NCBI RefSeq assembly: GCF_900079725.1
Contig: NZ_LT599032.1
Location: 4,026,054-4,090,053 of the forward strand
Length of the DNA: 64,000 nt
From: an uncultured Dysgonomonas sp.
GTDB taxonomy: Bacteria; Bacteroidota; Bacteroidia; Bacteroidales; Dysgonomonadaceae
Direction: 5' to 3'
Below the pieces are notes generated by a model. The model was not told the origin of the DNA and made no database searches. It saw only the letters and a program-made list of their open reading frames with translations. This document shows positions 33,867-42,789 of the stretch, in pieces; positions within the stretch are counted from its first letter, which is position 1; every line of letters starts with the position of its first letter. The position numbers and the translations under genes were made by a program.

Positions 33867-34844
33867 ATGCTTACAAAAAGAGTTGAAGATATACAGCACA
33901 AGATGAATGTGTATGGTAAAGAGAAACGGCCATTTCTCTTTACTGTTAACTTTGATCTGACCGAAGGCTTTTTTTTAGAAAATCCTCTCGGGCAGACAGA
34001 GGTATTATTCGATGTAAGAGGACGGGGTAATTCTTCTGTGAAAAAAGCAATTGAAAACGATATACAATTTAGTACGAACCCTCTTACTTATGCTGCTTAT
34101 AAAGCGAAATTCGATATTGTCCACCAAGGTTTGCTAAAAGGTTATTCCTATCTTACTAATCTGACAATAAAGACACCCATATCTACCAATCTATCATTCC
34201 CTGATATTTTCGCATATAGTAATGCTCCTTATAAACTGCTATTGCCCGGACGCTTCGTCTGTTTTTCACCTGAACGGTTTGTGAAAATATCGGGTCGGAT
34301 TATATCTACCAATCCGATGAAAGGGACAATAGACGCTTCTATTCCTAATGCCGAGCAAATTATCTTGAATGACTATAAAGAAACCGCAGAACACAATACA
34401 ATTGTAGACCTGTTGCGCAACGACCTGAGTATTGTAGCCGATTATGTGCAAGTCAGCAGATTCAGGTATATAGACCGGATAAAAACCAACAGAACCGATA
34501 TTTTGCAGGTAAGCTCTGAAATCACAGGACGGTTACAGGATGATTACGCTGATAATTTCGGAGATATCATTTTCGGAATGCTTCCCGCCGGGTCTATATC
34601 AGGCGCACCAAAACCGGCAACCTTAGATATTATCAGAGAGGCAGAGAATGAACCCCGTGGATACTATACCGGAATATTCGGCTACTATGACGGTAAAGAA
34701 CTCGATACGGCGGTAATGATACGTTTCATAGAAGAGGACGATGGCCGGTACTATTTCCGAAGTGGAGGAGGAATAACTGCCTATAGCGATTGTGAGAGCG
34801 AATATAAAGAGGTACTGAGTAAAATCTATTTACCGATAATATGA
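33867..34844 (+). CDS. pabB: Aminodeoxychorismate synthase component I-type protein PabB
   Basis: A 325-residue chorismate-binding enzyme, the short PabB form common in Bacteroidota. It converts chorismate with ammonia to 4-amino-4-deoxychorismate in folate (pABA) synthesis. Signatures are GRFVCFSPERF, TNPMKGT, MLPAGSISGAPKPATLDIIREAE, and RGYYTGIFGYYDG. The gene overlaps pabC by 4 nt (ATGA), supporting pABA synthesis over anthranilate synthesis. The glutamine amidotransferase partner PabA is not in the window. Confidence 0.92.
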   Translation: MLTKRVEDIQHKMNVYGKEKRPFLFTVNFDLTEGFFLENPLGQTEVLFDVRGRGNSSVKKAIENDIQFSTNPLTYAAYKAKFDIVHQGLLKGYSYLTNLTIKTPISTNLSFPDIFAYSNAPYKLLLPGRFVCFSPERFVKISGRIISTNPMKGTIDASIPNAEQIILNDYKETAEHNTIVDLLRNDLSIVADYVQVSRFRYIDRIKTNRTDILQVSSEITGRLQDDYADNFGDIIFGMLPAGSISGAPKPATLDIIREAENEPRGYYTGIFGYYDGKELDTAVMIRFIEEDDGRYYFRSGGGITAYSDCESEYKEVLSKIYLPII

Positions 34845-35440
34845 CGCAACTTGTTTTTACCGAAGCATTAAAAATACTGGACGGTAAGTTCTGCAACCTG
34901 CCTTTTCATCAGGAACGCATTCTTCGTACGTCAAAGACCTTTTTCACAAAACCGACTTTGGTTGACTTGTCGGAAGGCGATATTCCGCCCGAATACAGGA
35001 GTGGGATAGTAAAATGCCGTATACTATATTCCGACCATGTGATAGGCGTTGAATACCAATGTTATAAGTTCAGAGCTATCCGGAAACTCAAGTTAGTGGT
35101 TGATGATAGCATCGACTACTCTTTTAAATATGCGGACAGGCACAATATAGATAACCTTTTCTCCCAAAAAGAAGATTGTGATGATATCTTAATAGTAAAG
35201 AATGGCTGTATAACCGACACATCATTCAGTAATGTCGTATTCAGAAATGAATCGGGCTTATACACACCCGCTTCTTATCTGCTGGCGGGAACTAAGCGCC
35301 GATTATTGCTAGAACAGGGCGTTATACAAGAAAAAGAGATAAAGGCGGAGGACATAAAAGAGTATTCAAGGCTATACATAATCAATGCCATGATAGACCT
35401 TGAAGACGATGTAAGCCTCGAAACTTCCGACCTTATATAG
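34841..35440 (+). CDS. pabC: Aminotransferase class IV, aminodeoxychorismate lyase PabC-type
   Basis: A 199-residue PLP fold-type IV enzyme, expected to release pyruvate from 4-amino-4-deoxychorismate to give pABA. The sequence is short for the family but has the conserved ILIVKNGCITDTSFSNVVF (about 125-143) and TPASYLLAGTKRRLLL. Translation is coupled to pabB by an ATGA overlap, which is the best evidence for function. A branched-chain or D-amino acid aminotransferase role is less likely given the context. Confidence 0.85.
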   Translation: MTQLVFTEALKILDGKFCNLPFHQERILRTSKTFFTKPTLVDLSEGDIPPEYRSGIVKCRILYSDHVIGVEYQCYKFRAIRKLKLVVDDSIDYSFKYADRHNIDNLFSQKEDCDDILIVKNGCITDTSFSNVVFRNESGLYTPASYLLAGTKRRLLLEQGVIQEKEIKAEDIKEYSRLYIINAMIDLEDDVSLETSDLI

Positions 35441-35443
35441 AGC

Positions 35444-35719
35444 CTATTTCAAGAAGTTACTTTTTACAATAGTCTCTACTCTGGTTTTAGTCGAATCTGT
35501 CGAAATAGCAGTTACGTCTCCCGTACAGTTAGTAAAATACACATAGTTACCCCGGTCATAAAATCGATATACTTTACACCCTTCATGTTCGAAAAGGTAT
35601 TCCACCTTATAAGTCTGATTATTATCAGAGGCTCTACTGGCAACAGGCCGCTGCGAATAACATGAAGATAAATTAATGACCACTATGCTGGTCAAAAGTA
35701 AGGTAAAGAGTGCTTTCAT
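35444..35719 (-). CDS. DUF4884 lipoprotein
   Basis: A 91-residue lipoprotein: MKALFTLLLTSIVVINLSSC with lipobox ending at C20, then the DUF4884 core YLFEHEGCKVYRFYDRGNYVYFTNCTG, a Bacteroidales-specific family. Function unknown. It converges on pabC with only 3 nt between the stop codons, so no separate terminator is visible. Confidence 0.8.
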   Translation of the reverse strand: MKALFTLLLTSIVVINLSSCYSQRPVASRASDNNQTYKVEYLFEHEGCKVYRFYDRGNYVYFTNCTGDVTAISTDSTKTRVETIVKSNFLK

Positions 35720-35752
35720 ATCCTTATTCTTTATTTTGTTAGACTTCAGTCC

Positions 35753-36922
35753 TTATTCTTCATCTTTTCTTTTCGAATCGTACTTCTTTCCTGCAAATAT
35801 ATCATACTTGCGGAACTCACATTGCAATGAACCATTAACAAGTTGTATTTTTTTAGATGGTTTCAGCCCGATTTTATCAAAGCATTCTTTCTTATAACTG
35901 AGTACCCATGCCGAATAACCCATAAATACATGCTTGAAGCGTTCCCCTATCATTTCATACAATCCGTTCAGGTCTTCCGGTTTTATACGTTCGCCATATG
36001 GTGGATTCGTAATCAATATTCCTTTCTCCGCGGGAGCCTGTGTGTATTTTTCGAAAGGCTTCGCTTCGAGATTGATATGACGTTCCAAACCTGCACCCTT
36101 AACATTTTTTGCGGCTATATCGATAGCTTCCTGAGAAATATCCGATCCATAAATCTTATAATTGAATTCCCGTTCTCCGCTATCATCGTTGTATATGGTT
36201 TCGAAAAGGTCGGCATTAAAATTCTTCCACTTTTCGAAAGCGAAATTCTGACGGTATATCCCCGGCGGTACATTCATAGCTATCATAGCAGCTTCGATAA
36301 GCAGTGTCCCTGAACCGCACATCGGATCCACAAAGTCGGATTCGCCCCGCCATCCTGTTTTAAGGATCATTCCTGCTGCCAGCACTTCGTTCAAAGGTGC
36401 TTCTGTTTGGGCTACACGGTATCCTCTTTTATGCAATGATTCGCCCGAGCTGTCAAACGACAAAGTACATTTGTCATGCGCGACGTGAAAATTGATAAGC
36501 AGGTCGGGATTTTTTGTATCCACAGACGGACGTTTGCCCGTTTTTTGCATAAAGTAGTCGGCAATAGCATCCTTTACACGGTAAGCCACAAATTTAGAGT
36601 GGGTGAAATAGTCTGAAAAAGTGATAGCGTCAATGGCGAAAGTACTATCCTCTGTCAGATGTTCATACCAGTTCATAGCCTTTACCTTCTTATATATTTC
36701 GTCTGTATTTTTAGCCTTAAATTCAAATACGGGACGAAGTATGCGTAAGGCTGTCCGGCTGTGTATATTTGCTTTATAGAGCATTGCCAGATCTCCTTCG
36801 AAGGAAACCATACGCTTACCGATCTCCAGATTATTTGCTCCAAGTCCGATAAGCTCTTCAGCCAAAACATCTTCTAGGCCGGCCATCGTTTTGGCTATCA
36901 TTGTAAATTCTTTCTTTATCAT
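35753..36922 (-). CDS. THUMP-domain class I SAM-dependent RNA methyltransferase (RlmL N-terminal type)
   Basis: A 389-residue 23S rRNA guanine-N2 methyltransferase-type protein. An N-terminal THUMP domain binds RNA (AKTMAGLEDVLAEELIGLGA... about 8-150), followed by the UPF0020/Rossmann methyltransferase with SAM motif FVDPMCGSGTLLIEAAM and catalytic NPPYGER (about residues 302-309). It matches RlmL (G2445) more than TrmN; the RlmK half is absent, as is usual outside Gammaproteobacteria. The downstream gene DUF4884 is on the same strand after 33 nt. Confidence 0.92.
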   Translation of the reverse strand: MIKKEFTMIAKTMAGLEDVLAEELIGLGANNLEIGKRMVSFEGDLAMLYKANIHSRTALRILRPVFEFKAKNTDEIYKKVKAMNWYEHLTEDSTFAIDAITFSDYFTHSKFVAYRVKDAIADYFMQKTGKRPSVDTKNPDLLINFHVAHDKCTLSFDSSGESLHKRGYRVAQTEAPLNEVLAAGMILKTGWRGESDFVDPMCGSGTLLIEAAMIAMNVPPGIYRQNFAFEKWKNFNADLFETIYNDDSGEREFNYKIYGSDISQEAIDIAAKNVKGAGLERHINLEAKPFEKYTQAPAEKGILITNPPYGERIKPEDLNGLYEMIGERFKHVFMGYSAWVLSYKKECFDKIGLKPSKKIQLVNGSLQCEFRKYDIFAGKKYDSKRKDEE

Positions 36923-36937
36923 CGTTTGCTTATCAGC

Positions 36938-38488
36938 TTATAATTTTATTTTTTTCGATTTCCCTTTCGATTCGTTGTGGAAAGCGTCTACTGCGGTGAC
37001 TACATATTTATACTCCTTATTACCACCTTCGTAAGGCAATACAAGGCTGTTGTCCCGTGTTATGGCTACAATATACTGAGGGTTGTCCAGATTCTCTTTC
37101 TCTCCTTTCGCAAAACGGTAAACCACATAGTATTGGGCTGTTTCAGGATCATATTTGTCCGAATTGCTTTTCCAATTCAATGTATGAGAGGTTGCTGTAT
37201 AGGATTCCTCCACCTTATTTACCTTCTTAGGACTTTTGTTGTGCATATGCTTATATGCCGGAATAAGGGCAGGGTATTTGTGATAATTATTTTTCAATTG
37301 GGTAGCGATACCCTTGTAGTTATCCAATAATTCGTATGCCGGCCAGAAACAGTTGCCATGTACAGTTGTAAAACTACGCGATAGCACCATCTTTTCATTC
37401 AGCTGATTATCACCCGAAGGCTGTGTATTAGCATCCATTGTCCGTTTTACATCCTGACCGATATAAAGATGCTGGTCGTAATTATTGAACGCCCACCATT
37501 TGATCAGGGTTTTATAATCGGCGGCTTTGTGGCCTATCTCCCAATATACCTGAGGCATATTGTAATCTATCCAGCCATTTTTTACCCATAACTTTACATC
37601 GGCATACAGGTCATCGTAATTTTGCAGACCATTAGTATCACTTCCCGAACCGTCAGGGGTGCTTTTCTTATTGCGGTAAATACCAAACGGGCTGATTCCA
37701 AATCTTACCCATGGTTTTGATGTCATCAGGGTATGTTTTATCTCTTGTATCAGCAAATTCACATTGTTGCGCCGCCAGTCGGTCAGTTGATTCTGAGAGA
37801 AACCCTGTTGTTTTGCATATGTCCTAAAACTGTTATCATCAGGGAATCCTTCTCCGGCAATAGGGTAAGGATAGAAGTAATCATCCATATGTATAGCATC
37901 TACTTCGTAACGCATTACAATATCTTTTACCACATCGCAGATAAATTTACGGTTGGCAGGAATGCCCGGGTCGAAATAGATTTTACCCCCGTATTTTAGA
38001 AACCGTTCAGGGTATCTACGGTATATATGGTTTTTTGCGAACATATCATTCTCGCTGGCTGATACGCGGTAAGGATTGAGCCAGGCATGAAGTTCCATAT
38101 TGCGTTTGTGACATTCTTCTACAAGGAATGCCAAAGGGTCGAATCCTCCTTCGGGAGCTACCCCCTGCGTTCCGGTAAGAAAAGCGCTCCAAGGCTCCAG
38201 TTCCGATTTATAGAATGCATCAGCATAAGGACGTGCCTGAAAAATAACGGCATTGATACCTTCGGCATGAAGTTCATCCAGTGTTTTTATGAAATATGTT
38301 TTCAACTGCGATACTGTCATAGTCCTATACCTTGTTTGCCAGGCTGTACTTAGCCATGCCCCGCGGAATTCTCTTTTGGGGTGGGCTATATCGGTAAATG
38401 TAACACGTTGTTGCTGGGTTTTACAGGACGACAGTATAGATAGAACTATAACTGTCAGGAGCAGATGAAGGGCTTTATTTTTATTCAT
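36938..38488 (-). CDS. GH10-like (GHL10/DUF187) hydrolase lipoprotein
   Basis: A 516-residue lipoprotein (MNKNKALHLLLTVIVLSILSSC). The GHL10 barrel has FRGAWLSTAWQTRY, NAVIFQARPYADAFY, ELHAWLNPYR, DAIHMDDYFYPYP and RFGISPFGIYRN, followed by a C-terminal FnIII-like region (about 430-516). Family members are glycosyl hydrolase-like enzymes acting on surface or peptidoglycan-related glycans; one studied relative, DigH, cleaves denuded peptidoglycan. The catalytic identity here is inferred. It lies 15 nt upstream of the methyltransferase gene on the same strand. Confidence 0.87.
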   Translation of the reverse strand: MNKNKALHLLLTVIVLSILSSCKTQQQRVTFTDIAHPKREFRGAWLSTAWQTRYRTMTVSQLKTYFIKTLDELHAEGINAVIFQARPYADAFYKSELEPWSAFLTGTQGVAPEGGFDPLAFLVEECHKRNMELHAWLNPYRVSASENDMFAKNHIYRRYPERFLKYGGKIYFDPGIPANRKFICDVVKDIVMRYEVDAIHMDDYFYPYPIAGEGFPDDNSFRTYAKQQGFSQNQLTDWRRNNVNLLIQEIKHTLMTSKPWVRFGISPFGIYRNKKSTPDGSGSDTNGLQNYDDLYADVKLWVKNGWIDYNMPQVYWEIGHKAADYKTLIKWWAFNNYDQHLYIGQDVKRTMDANTQPSGDNQLNEKMVLSRSFTTVHGNCFWPAYELLDNYKGIATQLKNNYHKYPALIPAYKHMHNKSPKKVNKVEESYTATSHTLNWKSNSDKYDPETAQYYVVYRFAKGEKENLDNPQYIVAITRDNSLVLPYEGGNKEYKYVVTAVDAFHNESKGKSKKIKL

Positions 38489-38510
38489 GGAGTCTGTTTA
38501 AAATATGTAT

Positions 38511-39428
38511 TTATTTTTTATAGTGTAAATAAACTTTCACCGGATAATGGTCTGATGGCAAACGGGTTTCTGCTTCAGTTGAGAACACTTCTTTCGGGAA
38601 ATCCCCGACATGCAGTTCTTCGCTGTTTTCTATCGGAACACGGTATGTATCAGTGAGTACACCATAGCGATCAACTTCAAATCTGCCGCTTACGAATATA
38701 TGGTCGATACGGCTGTTAGTCATCAGGTTAGGCTTGAATGCGTTGAATGTACCATTCAGTGCATAGCGAACTCCGGCTTTCTCATACGAATCGAACAGGA
38801 TATTCGAATTTGCCAATAGTTTATAACTTTCGTGAGTCTGGTCTACATTGAAGTCGCCTGTCAGTATTACAGCATCTTTACCGCACATTTCCTCTATCTT
38901 TTTCAGTACCAGTTGTGCGCTGTGCCTGCGCGCTTCTACACCTACATGGTCCATGTGCAGATTGAAGAACCAAATTTTTTTCTTCTTTTTCCTATCTTTA
39001 AATTCGGCCCATGTACAGATGCGCGGCAGGGCTGCATCCCAGCCTTTATTCGGAAAGTCTGTTTGTTCGGCCATCCAGAAATGCCCTGATTTCAGCAGTT
39101 CAAACCTGTCCTTTTTGTAAAATATAGGAGCATATTCTCCTGCGGTTTTCCCATCGTCACGGCCAACCCCTACATATCCGTACTGAGGTAATTCACGTTG
39201 CAGGTCTTCCAGTTGATTGTGAAGCACTTCCTGCGTGCCCAGAATGTCAAAATCGTTGAACGAGATCAACTTTGTGATTACAGGATAACGGCGCTCCCAT
39301 CCGTTGCCTTTCTGCGCATCACCCTGATTATTGTAACGGATGTTATAACTGCCTACTACTAAATCCTGCGCATAGATAAAACTCACACATAGGAATACAA
39401 AAACCGATAAAGAAATAGTTTTTTTCAT
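38511..39428 (-). CDS. Endonuclease/exonuclease/phosphatase family protein, exported
   Basis: A 305-residue EEP-fold phosphodiesterase with signal peptide MKKTISLSVFVFLCVSFIYAQ. Catalytic signatures are GSYNIRYNNQ, GTQEVLHNQ (Glu), HMDHVG, LTGDFNVDQ, SRIDHIFVS and SDHYPV near the end. Such exported EEP proteins hydrolyse phosphodiesters such as phospholipids, inositol phosphates or DNA; the substrate is not decided. It precedes the GH10-like gene on the same strand by 22 nt, so the two are likely an operon. A TACTTTTG -7 element lies 44 bp upstream of its ATG. Confidence 0.9.
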   Translation of the reverse strand: MKKTISLSVFVFLCVSFIYAQDLVVGSYNIRYNNQGDAQKGNGWERRYPVITKLISFNDFDILGTQEVLHNQLEDLQRELPQYGYVGVGRDDGKTAGEYAPIFYKKDRFELLKSGHFWMAEQTDFPNKGWDAALPRICTWAEFKDRKKKKKIWFFNLHMDHVGVEARRHSAQLVLKKIEEMCGKDAVILTGDFNVDQTHESYKLLANSNILFDSYEKAGVRYALNGTFNAFKPNLMTNSRIDHIFVSGRFEVDRYGVLTDTYRVPIENSEELHVGDFPKEVFSTEAETRLPSDHYPVKVYLHYKK

Positions 39429-39471
39429 AAGGAAAAATATATCAGAAGTAATAATCGTTAATATGTACTTA

Positions 39472-39479
39472 CAAAAGTA
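39472..39479 (-). promoter_or_regulatory. -7 promoter element for the EEP-GH10 operon
   Basis: The minus strand reads TACTTTTG (TAnnTTTG), 43 bp before the start at 39428. Confidence 0.5.
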
Positions 39480-39539
39480 GGAATAATAACTAAGATGTCT
39501 TTTATATAAAGTAAAGTAAACGCATGATTATATAAAATT

Positions 39540-40070
39540 TGAGTTCAAATCAGCTATTTATTAAAAAGGTAACAAAGGTAACACATGTTTCAGTTAACAG
39601 TCAACAGTTAGCAGTTAACAGAAATACAGTTTTCCAACTTATTGCTTATTGTTTAAGACTCATTACTTGTTGAAAAGGTAACAAAAGTAACAGATATATC
39701 ATTAAATAGTCAACAATTAGAACTCCTTTATACTTATTACTCAATACTTACTACTTTGAAAAGGTAACAAAGGTTACACTTTTTTACTTATTATTTCTAC
39801 CCTCTCTGTAAGTCCCCCAAGGGGCAGGGCTGTTAAGTTCTATTTTTTTTACCCTCTGTGTCATGTTGAACGGAGTGAAACATCTCGTTTTTCAGGGTCG
39901 GGATCCTTCGTTTCACTCAGGATGACAGCAGAAAATAACAGAACAAAGTAGAGAACTAAACAACCCTGCCCCTTGGGGGATTTAGGGGGCTGTTCATTCT
40001 TTCAAAGAACTATAGCTAATAGTCTTTAGCTATCAGCTCTAATTATATAGATAAACTTTCCTAAAACTTA
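39540..40070. repeat. Intergenic repeat island 4 (mirror of island 1)
   Basis: The 700-nt divergent gap has no gene. From left to right: AAAAGGTAACAAAGGTAAC-type motifs at 39564-39584, 39673-39692 and 39759-39779 with AACAGT heptads between, CCCCAAGGGG (39815-39824), the block matching 2715-2740 in inverse (39862-39887), a GGATCCTTCGTTTCACTCAG sequence (39901-39920), CCCCTTGGGG (39969-39978), AGTTCTTTGAAAG-type sequence, and ATAGATAAACTTTCC. The order is exactly inverted relative to island 1. The -33 element of the next promoter lies just past its right end. Confidence 0.9.
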
Positions 40071-40077
40071 TTACACG

Positions 40078-40109
40078 TTTGCCCTGTTTACATAAATACC
40101 TTATTTTTG
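40078..40109 (+). promoter_or_regulatory. Consensus Bacteroidota promoter for the metallophosphoesterase gene
   Basis: TTTG (40078-40081), a 20-nt spacer, then TATTTTTG (40102-40109): a near-perfect TTTG-N19-21-TAnnTTTG promoter. It lies 20 bp before the ATG at 40130 and excludes an upstream ATG at 40079 as the start. Confidence 0.75.
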
Positions 40110-40129
40110 TTATAGCTAAAAAGATACCC

Positions 40130-41374
40130 ATGAAACAGATTTTACCGTATATATTATTTCTCCTTTTTGCGACTTCAATATTCGCCGGTGAACCGATAAG
40201 GATAGGTGTGATAACTGATACGCATTACCTTTCGGAAAAGCTGATGGATGATGGTTATGCATTACAGGATTATATACAGGTGAGCGGGAAAAATATAAAA
40301 GATGCCCCCGCAGTATTGGATAAAGTATTAGATGATTATCTGCATAGCGATATACAAGTATTGCTGGTAAGCGGTGATATGACAAAAGACGGCGAAAAAC
40401 AGAGCCATCTTGATTTTGTAAATAAATTGAAACCCTTACAGGATAAGGGAGTAAAAGTATTCGTTATACCCGGCAACCACGATATAAATATGCCTAACTC
40501 TGTAGAGTTTAAAGGAAATAAGACGCTGCCTGTATCGAATGTTACTCCCAAAGAATTCACGGATATTTATGCTTCATGCGGATACAATAATGCTTTACTG
40601 AGAGATACGGCGTCGTTGAGCTATGTGGCTCTACTCGATGCTCATACCTGGCTTGTGGCCATAGATGCGGCAAGGTATAAAGAATATAAGACCCGGAGTA
40701 TTTCGGGCGGAAAGATCTCTTCTGATACCGAAAAGTGGCTTGTTGAAGTTTTGGATGAAGCCAGGTTGCAGAATGTAACTGTAATAGGTATGATGCACTG
40801 GGGGCTAACAGAGCACATCGTATACCAGTCTATGTTCTTCAAAGATTATCTGGTAGATGACTGGAAGCGTCTTGCAAATCTTTTTGCCGATAAAGGTATG
40901 AAAGCCGTTTTTACCGGTCATTTCCATTCCAATGATATATCGGCCTTTACCTCTGATAAAGGAAATACGATTTATGATATTGAGACCGGGACATTATCCG
41001 GCTATCCCTTTTCTTATCGCTTTATAGAATTGAGTGAAAAAGGGATGGATATAAAAACAAAAAATGTAACTTCGTTACCGGATAATCCGGCATTGGCAGA
41101 AGAGGATAAACAGCGTATGCAGTCTTTATCTAATAAATTAGCTGTTCAAAAGCTGAAAGGGATGGGTTATAATTTACCCGATGATGTATCGAAGCAATTC
41201 GCAGACGTGTTGTCCCAGATATTTGTATTACATCTGTACGGAGATGAAAAGCCGGATGAGAAATTGAAACAATCGATGCTCAGATTATCCAAAGCAATGG
41301 AAACCCCGATGGATATGGAAGATTTGCAGATCGACTTTCCTCCTGCCGATAATAATGTACAGATCGCTTTTTGA
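40130..41374 (+). CDS. Exported metallophosphoesterase
   Basis: A 414-residue calcineurin-like phosphoesterase. The start at 40130 gives the signal peptide MKQILPYILFLLFATSIFA and lies 20 bp after a consensus promoter; the in-frame ATG at 40079 precedes the promoter. Metal-site motifs: VITDTHY, LVSGDMTKDG, VIPGNHD, MMHWG, FTGHFHSND. Residues 320-414 form a separate helical region. The substrate is unknown. It ends in a TGATG that overlaps a possible start of the next gene. Confidence 0.88.
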   Translation: MKQILPYILFLLFATSIFAGEPIRIGVITDTHYLSEKLMDDGYALQDYIQVSGKNIKDAPAVLDKVLDDYLHSDIQVLLVSGDMTKDGEKQSHLDFVNKLKPLQDKGVKVFVIPGNHDINMPNSVEFKGNKTLPVSNVTPKEFTDIYASCGYNNALLRDTASLSYVALLDAHTWLVAIDAARYKEYKTRSISGGKISSDTEKWLVEVLDEARLQNVTVIGMMHWGLTEHIVYQSMFFKDYLVDDWKRLANLFADKGMKAVFTGHFHSNDISAFTSDKGNTIYDIETGTLSGYPFSYRFIELSEKGMDIKTKNVTSLPDNPALAEEDKQRMQSLSNKLAVQKLKGMGYNLPDDVSKQFADVLSQIFVLHLYGDEKPDEKLKQSMLRLSKAMETPMDMEDLQIDFPPADNNVQIAF

Positions 41375-41409
41375 TGAAATTATATAGAAAACACAATAAA
41401 CTACTATCT

Positions 41410-42147
41410 ATGATTAAAAGATTGATTATTTCTCTACTCATTTTTATTCCTTTGGTATCTTTTTCCCAAAATGTAAATAATTCCGATAAATTAATACCTT
41501 TTCCTGATAGCCGGACAGGTAAGGTCGGATATGGAAATGCCAAACTGGGTGTTGTTGTAAAACCTCAGTTTACATCAGGAGGTTATGATATAAACGGTTA
41601 TTATGTGGTTTCGAAAGGGAAGGCTTTGGAGCCCGATGAAAAGTTTGCAGTGATAGACCGAGCAGGGAATTACTATATCAATTTTAAAGAAGGATATGAA
41701 TTTATTGCTCTTGGCAACGAAGAGAATAAAGATCTCATAATGGTAAAGAAAAAAGGTAAATATGGTTATATCGACTATAATAAAGTAGTTGTTATACCTT
41801 TGATTTATGATAATCTGGGCGATTTTCATGCAGGGTTGGCCTATGCCGAGCAGGGAGGAAAATATGGATTCATTAATAAAAAAGGAGAAGCAGCCATTGA
41901 CTTCGCATATGAAGGTGCTGGTGATTTCAGGACGTTGAAGTCCGGTGAATATTATGCACGGGTGGAGACAAATGATAAATATGGCTGTATAAATCTAAAA
42001 GGGGAGTTTATCATCCCTTGCGAATACGACTTTATAGAAACAAGCCAGGTAAATACGATTGCTGCGACGAAGGGCGACGAAATATATCATTTCGATATAA
42101 ACGGCAAACTGGAGAAGAAAGAAAAAGCGCAGAACAATATAAAATAA
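41410..42147 (+). CDS. WG-repeat protein, exported
   Basis: About 245 residues with signal peptide MIKRLIISLLIFIPLVSFSQ; ATG 41410 is preferred because it opens the signal peptide, though an ATG at 41374 overlapping the previous stop is possible. The mature part has about four WG-like repeats (KVGYGNAKLGVVVKPQF, KYGYIDYNKVVVIPLIYDN, KYGFINKKGEAAIDFAYEG, KYGCINLKGEFIIPCEYDF). WG repeats form a beta-propeller-like surface with binding roles; the partner is unknown. It lies directly between the phosphoesterase and rnhB. Confidence 0.82.
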   Translation: MIKRLIISLLIFIPLVSFSQNVNNSDKLIPFPDSRTGKVGYGNAKLGVVVKPQFTSGGYDINGYYVVSKGKALEPDEKFAVIDRAGNYYINFKEGYEFIALGNEENKDLIMVKKKGKYGYIDYNKVVVIPLIYDNLGDFHAGLAYAEQGGKYGFINKKGEAAIDFAYEGAGDFRTLKSGEYYARVETNDKYGCINLKGEFIIPCEYDFIETSQVNTIAATKGDEIYHFDINGKLEKKEKAQNNIK

Positions 42148-42159
42148 ATAATATCCGCA

Positions 42160-42759
42160 ATGCTACAATTATCATTATATCCGGATCAGATAGAAGCCGG
42201 ATGCGACGAAGCTGGGAGAGGATGTCTGGCTGGGCCTGTATTTGCTGCTGCTGTGATACTACCGAAGGATTTTGAATGTGAGAAACTAAACGATTCTAAG
42301 CAGCTGACCGAAAAAGAACGATATAACCTGCGTCCTCTTATCGAGGAGAAAGCTTTAGCCTGGGCTGTAGGAATTGTGGATCATAAGGAGATAGATAAGA
42401 TAAATATACTGAATGCATCTTTTCTGGCTATGCAGCGGGCTGTAGCTTCATTGAAGATCAGGCCGCAGCATTTATTGATCGACGGCAACAGGTTTAAGAA
42501 ATATGAGGATATACCCCATACATGTGTGGTGAAGGGGGATGGTAAGTTACTGCCTATTGCAGCAGCATCTATTCTTGCCAAGACATATAGGGACGATTAT
42601 ATGGAGAAACTGCATGGAGAGTATCCCTTGTATGACTGGGATCATAATAAGGGCTATCCTACGAAGAAGCATCGTCTTGCTATAAAGGCGCATGGGGTGA
42701 CTCCCTATCACCGGCTTACATTTAATCTTACAGAAAGGCAGCTGAAACTTGAATTTTAA
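42160..42759 (+). CDS. rnhB: Ribonuclease HII
   Basis: A 199-residue RNase H type 2 that cuts the RNA strand of RNA-DNA hybrids and single ribonucleotides in DNA, working in the cytoplasm. N-terminal [20 protein letters not shown] carries the DEAGRG signature with catalytic D and [19 protein letters not shown] and [14 protein letters not shown] (with catalytic D) follow. The C-terminal [15 protein letters not shown] is typical. It starts 12 nt after the WG gene stop, so cotranscription is possible. Intact. Confidence 0.96.
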   Translation: MLQLSLYPDQIEAGCDEAGRGCLAGPVFAAAVILPKDFECEKLNDSKQLTEKERYNLRPLIEEKALAWAVGIVDHKEIDKINILNASFLAMQRAVASLKIRPQHLLIDGNRFKKYEDIPHTCVVKGDGKLLPIAAASILAKTYRDDYMEKLHGEYPLYDWDHNKGYPTKKHRLAIKAHGVTPYHRLTFNLTERQLKLEF

Positions 42760-42789
42760 TAGAAAAAAATAATACTTAATATCGAGGTC

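Noticed and set aside
40079-40129. Longer N-terminus for the metallophosphoesterase
   Set aside because: The consensus promoter (40078-40109) overlaps it, and the signal peptide begins at 40130.
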